NCBI GenBank assembly: GCA_937922805.1
Contig: CALAJV010000016.1
Location: forward strand, 124,001 to 188,000
Reading direction: 5' to 3'
DNA: 64,000 nucleotides
DNA from: an uncultured Acidimicrobiales bacterium
GTDB taxonomy: Bacteria; Actinomycetota; Acidimicrobiia; Acidimicrobiales; SZUA-35
Below are positions 60,975 to 64,000 of the stretch, in pieces. The translations under genes and the position numbers were made by a program. Numbering within the stretch: position 1 is the first letter of the stretch; every line of letters starts with the position of its first letter. The notes beneath the pieces are model-generated. The model saw nothing but the letters and a program-made list of their open reading frames with translations, ran no database searches and was not told where the DNA came from.

Positions 60975-61527
60975 GATCGATTTCGTCGGTCTGTTCAGTT
61001 ACCGGCCGGCCGCCCATGTAGTGGGTGACCGAATCGTCTTCGTTGGTCTTCAGATATCGGAAGCCGTCGCGTTGGCGAGACGCCAAAGCGCCGAGATCAA
61101 TATCGATGTCGCTATCCCACGAACGTGGATCAACCTCGATAACAATGCCAGCGCCCAGATTGCGGTCAGGGTCGGCAAGATCGTTGCGCTCAGTTTGCCA
61201 AACAACCTTCGTTGCCTTCACTCGGGCTTGAAGCTTGTCTTCGCAACGAAGGTAAATCCAGCCCGATCGGCGCAAATAATGAGGGAACGCTCTAGCGGCT
61301 AGAAAGCTGGAGCCGAATGCGGGCTCGACAGCTGCAACGGGAAGCGACATATCTAGCTCACCAGCGAGCGGAGAAATCTTGTCGTTCTCTGAGCTAGGTG
61401 TTTTCGTGGCTCGGGGTTTGGCGGGAGGAGGCGGGGTTATTTTCTTCGGCATTGCCAAGCATTCGAGGCAAGCAGCCTCTACTTCACCATGCTCGCAGTA
61501 CGAAATAGTTACCGTGTTTGTGCCCAT
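60964..61527 (-). CDS. Hypothetical protein with N-terminal zinc-ribbon-like motif
   Basis: A 187-residue protein from ATG 61527. The N terminus YCEHGEVEAACLECL has a C-x(2)-H...C-x(2)-C pattern suited to one zinc. A Pro/Lys/Thr linker follows (KKITPPPPAKPRATKTPSSENDK), then a globular part (FGSSFLAARAFPHYLRRSGWIYLRCEDKLQARVKATKVVWQTERNDLADPDRN...) and a basic-then-acidic end. No known family recalled. It lies directly after the kinase gene on the same strand, 176 nt away, so co-transcription is possible. Confidence 0.7.
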   Translation of the reverse strand: MGTNTVTISYCEHGEVEAACLECLAMPKKITPPPPAKPRATKTPSSENDKISPLAGELDMSLPVAAVEPAFGSSFLAARAFPHYLRRSGWIYLRCEDKLQARVKATKVVWQTERNDLADPDRNLGAGIVIEVDPRSWDSDIDIDLGALASRQRDGFRYLKTNEDDSVTHYMGGRPVTEQTDEIDLTD

Positions 61528-61703
61528 ACAGAACGACTCAACCTATTCATCTCGACTCCAGTGCCATCTCCAATTGTAGTTCTTGGATGGCGAGAAGTCG
61601 TTCGCTAAACAAAACCGAGGGTGAAAGACTACGAAATCGTCACGTGAAAATTCGCGTCGGGTGCGCTATAGCCCTTGTTGACACAACAAGAAGCAACAGT
61701 GAC

Positions 61704-64000
61704 TTATGGCTCGGTCGTTATCTCTTGCGGTGTAGCGGAGGCAGTCTGGTCGCTAGCGGTCTCAGCAGTCGCCAAGATGCGATACAGGGAATCGGCTTCA
61801 AGCCCAGGAATGGTAACTTCGGCCGTTTCGGAGCAACCGGTTGTGGGAGTGGTAACCGCAGATGTCTCGTTGGCGGCATTGGTCCACGACACCCGGAACT
61901 GACTACAAAGATTGGCGGTCAGGTCGACCGTTATCGAATTAGAGGTAACGGTTCCGGGGGTGAGACTGAGCGTAAGCGTTGGTTCCTGACCAGGAATGTC
62001 AATCGAAATAGTTGGAGTCCTGACCGAGGTCGTGTTGTCAGGGCCCAACGATCGAACGCTGTAGGTGTAGGTTTCACCGTCAACAGTTGTTGCATCGGTA
62101 TATCGGCGAGGTGTCGTTGTGGTTGCCAACTTCGTCCCGTTTCGGAACACTTCATAGCCGGTTGGAGTTGTTCCAGCCGTTGGAGGCACCCATCGAAGGT
62201 CGACGTTGCCGTTCGCTCGAACCGACCCTTGTAGATCGGTCGGCGGCTGCGGCGCGACTGGTTCCGGATCTGGAATCGTGATCTGGAAGGCTTGGGTTTG
62301 AGCAGACGAGTTGTTCTGTCCCTCACCTAGAGAGCGAAGACGGTATGAGTACGTTTGGCTCGGTTGAGTAGTGGTGTCGGTGTAGCTGGTGCCCGTTCTG
62401 ACAACCGTCAGTGAAGATCCGTCACGGAAGATCTCGTAGCCAGTTGGAGATGTGCCTGATGGGGCGCTCCATGTGATGGCGACACTTCCGTTGGTTTGAA
62501 TAACGAAGCGAGGGTTGCCGGGAACACCGGGGGTTTCTGGTTCATTGTCGGGAACCGAAATTGAGATGGCGGGCGTCTGGTCAGACACGGTCTCGGGGTT
62601 GGAGCCGACGGATCGAAGTCGATAGAGATACTGCTCGCCTGGTTGGACTGAGCTATCGGTGTGGCTGGTTGCGTCGTCGACTGTGGCTATCTTCGTCCCG
62701 TTTCGGAAAACCTCATAGCTAGTGGGGGTCGTCCCCGATGGGGCACTCCAAGATATGGCGACGCTACCGTTGGACTGCAACAGTGCTCGAACGTTCACCG
62801 GCGCCCCTGGGGCATCGGGCGTTTCGACAGTCGATGAAGTCGAACTAGACGAAGTTGAAGACGAATCGGTCGACGTAGTCGTTTGTTCTGTGGTTGTGGT
62901 TGTCGTGTCGGTGGACTCGCTAGTTGTGAATTCGTCGTCTTCGTCGATCGTGATATCGGACCCTAGGGAGACACTTGAGCTTGGTTGAGTCGAATCGAGT
63001 AGGTCACTCTGGGGTGACTCCGGCGCAGTTGTAACGGTGGAGCCGACATTGGCCGTCTCGGTCTCGTTGCCGCCACCTCGGGTGAGGGCCCAAATAGCGA
63101 TGCCGCCAACTAGCGTCAGCGCAACCAGGCCAATCAGGAGGGGTAGGATTCTAAACTCATCCCAGTCGACGAGAGGTTCTTTGTGGACGGTCGGGGTGGG
63201 TCCTGGAGGGCCAGCGTACACATCGGTCGATGTCTCGAGAAGTCGACGAGATGAAGATGCCGATTCATGCGCAACCGGTGCCGTCGGTGCTGGCGTCGGG
63301 TTCAAAGGCGGAACATATTGAACCGAACCGGCTACTGGCCGCGGCTCAGGTATCGATGAGTCTTGGAAGAACTGGGTTTGACCTTCCGGCTGTTCGGGAA
63401 ACAGCGAGGTGCCAGTAGTGACAAGATCGTCTTGGCCAGCGTCGCTTCGAGCTTGGTTCGCAGCCACTTTCAGCGCTTGGCTGAATTCACGTGCAGTCTG
63501 GAATCTATTCTGCGGGTGCTTGGCCATCGCCCGCTCTATCACATCGCAAATTGGGGCTGGGGTGAAGTGGCGGAGATCCGAGACCGGATTGTTCACCACT
63601 CGACCGATAACGGCCATTAGGTTTGTGTCTTCACCAGGGGTGAGGAACGGGGGGTGTCCAACTAAAAGAGCCCAAAGCGTTGCGCCGAGCCCGTAGACAT
63701 CGGACGGCGGGCCAGTCTCACCATCGAGAAATGTCTCTGGTGCACTGTAGGCCGGGGTGAACGCGGTAGCAGAGCTCGACCCGTTCGTTTGAGCGGCGTT
63801 ACCGCCGAGCTTGGCGATTCCAAAGTCGGCGATCCTTGGAGCACCTGTTTTGGTAAGAAGAATATTGGCCGGTTTCAGATCGAGGTGAACGACATCCTCG
63901 TCGTGGGCGGCTGCAATTGTTTCTGCTGCTGCGTCGACATAGCCGACGGCAGTTTCCCACTCGAGCGCTCCCATATCGATCTGGTCTTGCAATGAGCCAT
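61704..64000 (-). CDS. Ser/Thr protein kinase with FN3 ectodomain (5' end cut by window edge)
   Basis: The frame continues through the right edge, so the N-terminal kinase lobe lies outside; about 765 residues are visible. The visible kinase part has an intact active site: HLDLKPANILL (catalytic Asp, Lys, Asn), RIADFGIAKLGG (DFG), YSAPETFLDG (APE) and SDVYGLGATLW. A juxtamembrane linker of about 120 residues, then a helix (LLIGLVALTLVGGIAIWAL), then a Ser/Thr-rich stalk. Three fibronectin type III-like domains follow, each with a GSVAISWSAPSGT(T/S)PTxYEVFRNGT signature, and a fourth divergent beta domain to the end. FN3 ectodomains can bind glycans, so this may be a wall sensor. It is the only kinase in the window with a complete catalytic motif set. 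Confidence 0.88.
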   Translation of the reverse strand, partial: GSLQDQIDMGALEWETAVGYVDAAAETIAAAHDEDVVHLDLKPANILLTKTGAPRIADFGIAKLGGNAAQTNGSSSATAFTPAYSAPETFLDGETGPPSDVYGLGATLWALLVGHPPFLTPGEDTNLMAVIGRVVNNPVSDLRHFTPAPICDVIERAMAKHPQNRFQTAREFSQALKVAANQARSDAGQDDLVTTGTSLFPEQPEGQTQFFQDSSIPEPRPVAGSVQYVPPLNPTPAPTAPVAHESASSSRRLLETSTDVYAGPPGPTPTVHKEPLVDWDEFRILPLLIGLVALTLVGGIAIWALTRGGGNETETANVGSTVTTAPESPQSDLLDSTQPSSSVSLGSDITIDEDDEFTTSESTDTTTTTTEQTTTSTDSSSTSSSSTSSTVETPDAPGAPVNVRALLQSNGSVAISWSAPSGTTPTSYEVFRNGTKIATVDDATSHTDSSVQPGEQYLYRLRSVGSNPETVSDQTPAISISVPDNEPETPGVPGNPRFVIQTNGSVAITWSAPSGTSPTGYEIFRDGSSLTVVRTGTSYTDTTTQPSQTYSYRLRSLGEGQNNSSAQTQAFQITIPDPEPVAPQPPTDLQGSVRANGNVDLRWVPPTAGTTPTGYEVFRNGTKLATTTTPRRYTDATTVDGETYTYSVRSLGPDNTTSVRTPTISIDIPGQEPTLTLSLTPGTVTSNSITVDLTANLCSQFRVSWTNAANETSAVTTPTTGCSETAEVTIPGLEADSLYRILATAETASDQTASATPQEITTEP

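Noticed and set aside
61518..62234. 238-residue plus-strand frame
   Set aside because: Antisense to the FN3 kinase gene; Arg/Ser/Gly-rich shadow with no family features.

Overview
This 64 kb window looks like chromosomal DNA of a moderately GC-rich actinobacterium, most likely an Acidimicrobiia-type lineage. That placement is inferred from gene content: Ser/Thr-kinase-like membrane proteins, a class F-like sortase, nickel superoxide dismutase with its SodX-type protease, OtsA plus an OtsB/GH15-trehalase fusion, a fused indolepyruvate:ferredoxin oxidoreductase, an F420-type luciferase-like oxidoreductase, and many GTG/TTG starts. I see no rRNA, tRNA, CRISPR array, insertion sequence, integrase or phage gene. 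The order is that of a metabolic chromosome segment rather than an island.

Layout. 1-4.2 kb (minus): an edge-truncated lipoprotein, a class F-like sortase and, overlapping it by 4 nt, a membrane pseudokinase with DUF4397-like ectodomains. 4.7-11.6 kb: a PEP-utiliser-like protein without an ATP-grasp domain, a nuclease-like/winged-helix protein of unknown role, NudC, a coiled-coil membrane protein, AroA and a zinc dehydrogenase. 11.6-17.1 kb (minus): OtsA, a thiolase-fold protein without thiolase cysteines, and a CocE-type secreted hydrolase. 17.3-20 kb: an MMPL/RND-like membrane protein. 20.3-23.8 kb: a transsulfuration operon (cystathionine beta-synthase, cystathionine gamma-lyase/synthase, D-2-hydroxyacid dehydrogenase-like). 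23.8-25.8 kb: Dabb protein, PaaI-type thioesterase, sodN, sodX. 25.8-31.2 kb: ABC-F ATPase, ECF sigma factor, OtsB-GH15 fusion. 31.4-40.8 kb: a membrane HELVH putative metalloprotease, ThpR, LLM oxidoreductase, Trx/NHL protein, acyl-CoA synthetase, lipoprotein, M20 peptidase, SDR. 40.9-50.1 kb: class I fumarase, a TetR regulator next to a second PEP-utiliser-like protein, a methyltransferase, and the 1173-residue IorAB fusion. 50.5-52.6 kb (minus): an MBL-fold hydrolase/pirin operon behind a perfect 20-bp palindrome. 52.6-64 kb: a second pseudokinase, glyoxalase, FAD-linked sugar-lactone oxidase, an FHA-HTH regulator, an unknown protein, a lipoprotein, an EamA transporter, a small zinc-ribbon-like protein, and an edge-truncated, apparently active Ser/Thr kinase with an FN3 ectodomain.

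How the parts relate. The most unusual theme is Ser/Thr phospho-signalling at the envelope: two predicted pseudokinases (1.9-4.2 and 52.6-55.1 kb), one kinase with intact catalytic motifs (61.7-64 kb), and a soluble FHA-plus-HTH protein (57.3-58.0 kb) that could read phosphothreonine and act on DNA. Trehalose metabolism is split between OtsA and an OtsB-trehalase fusion about 16 kb apart. Cis elements that stand out are a 37-bp inverted repeat over the tetR promoter/start, the palindrome before the MBL gene, a 12-bp perfect stem after iorAB, a hairpin between sodN and sodX, a 15-bp tandem array at 55.74-55.94 kb and a 30-bp direct repeat at 33.6 kb. All family assignments rest on motifs read by eye; no database search was possible.
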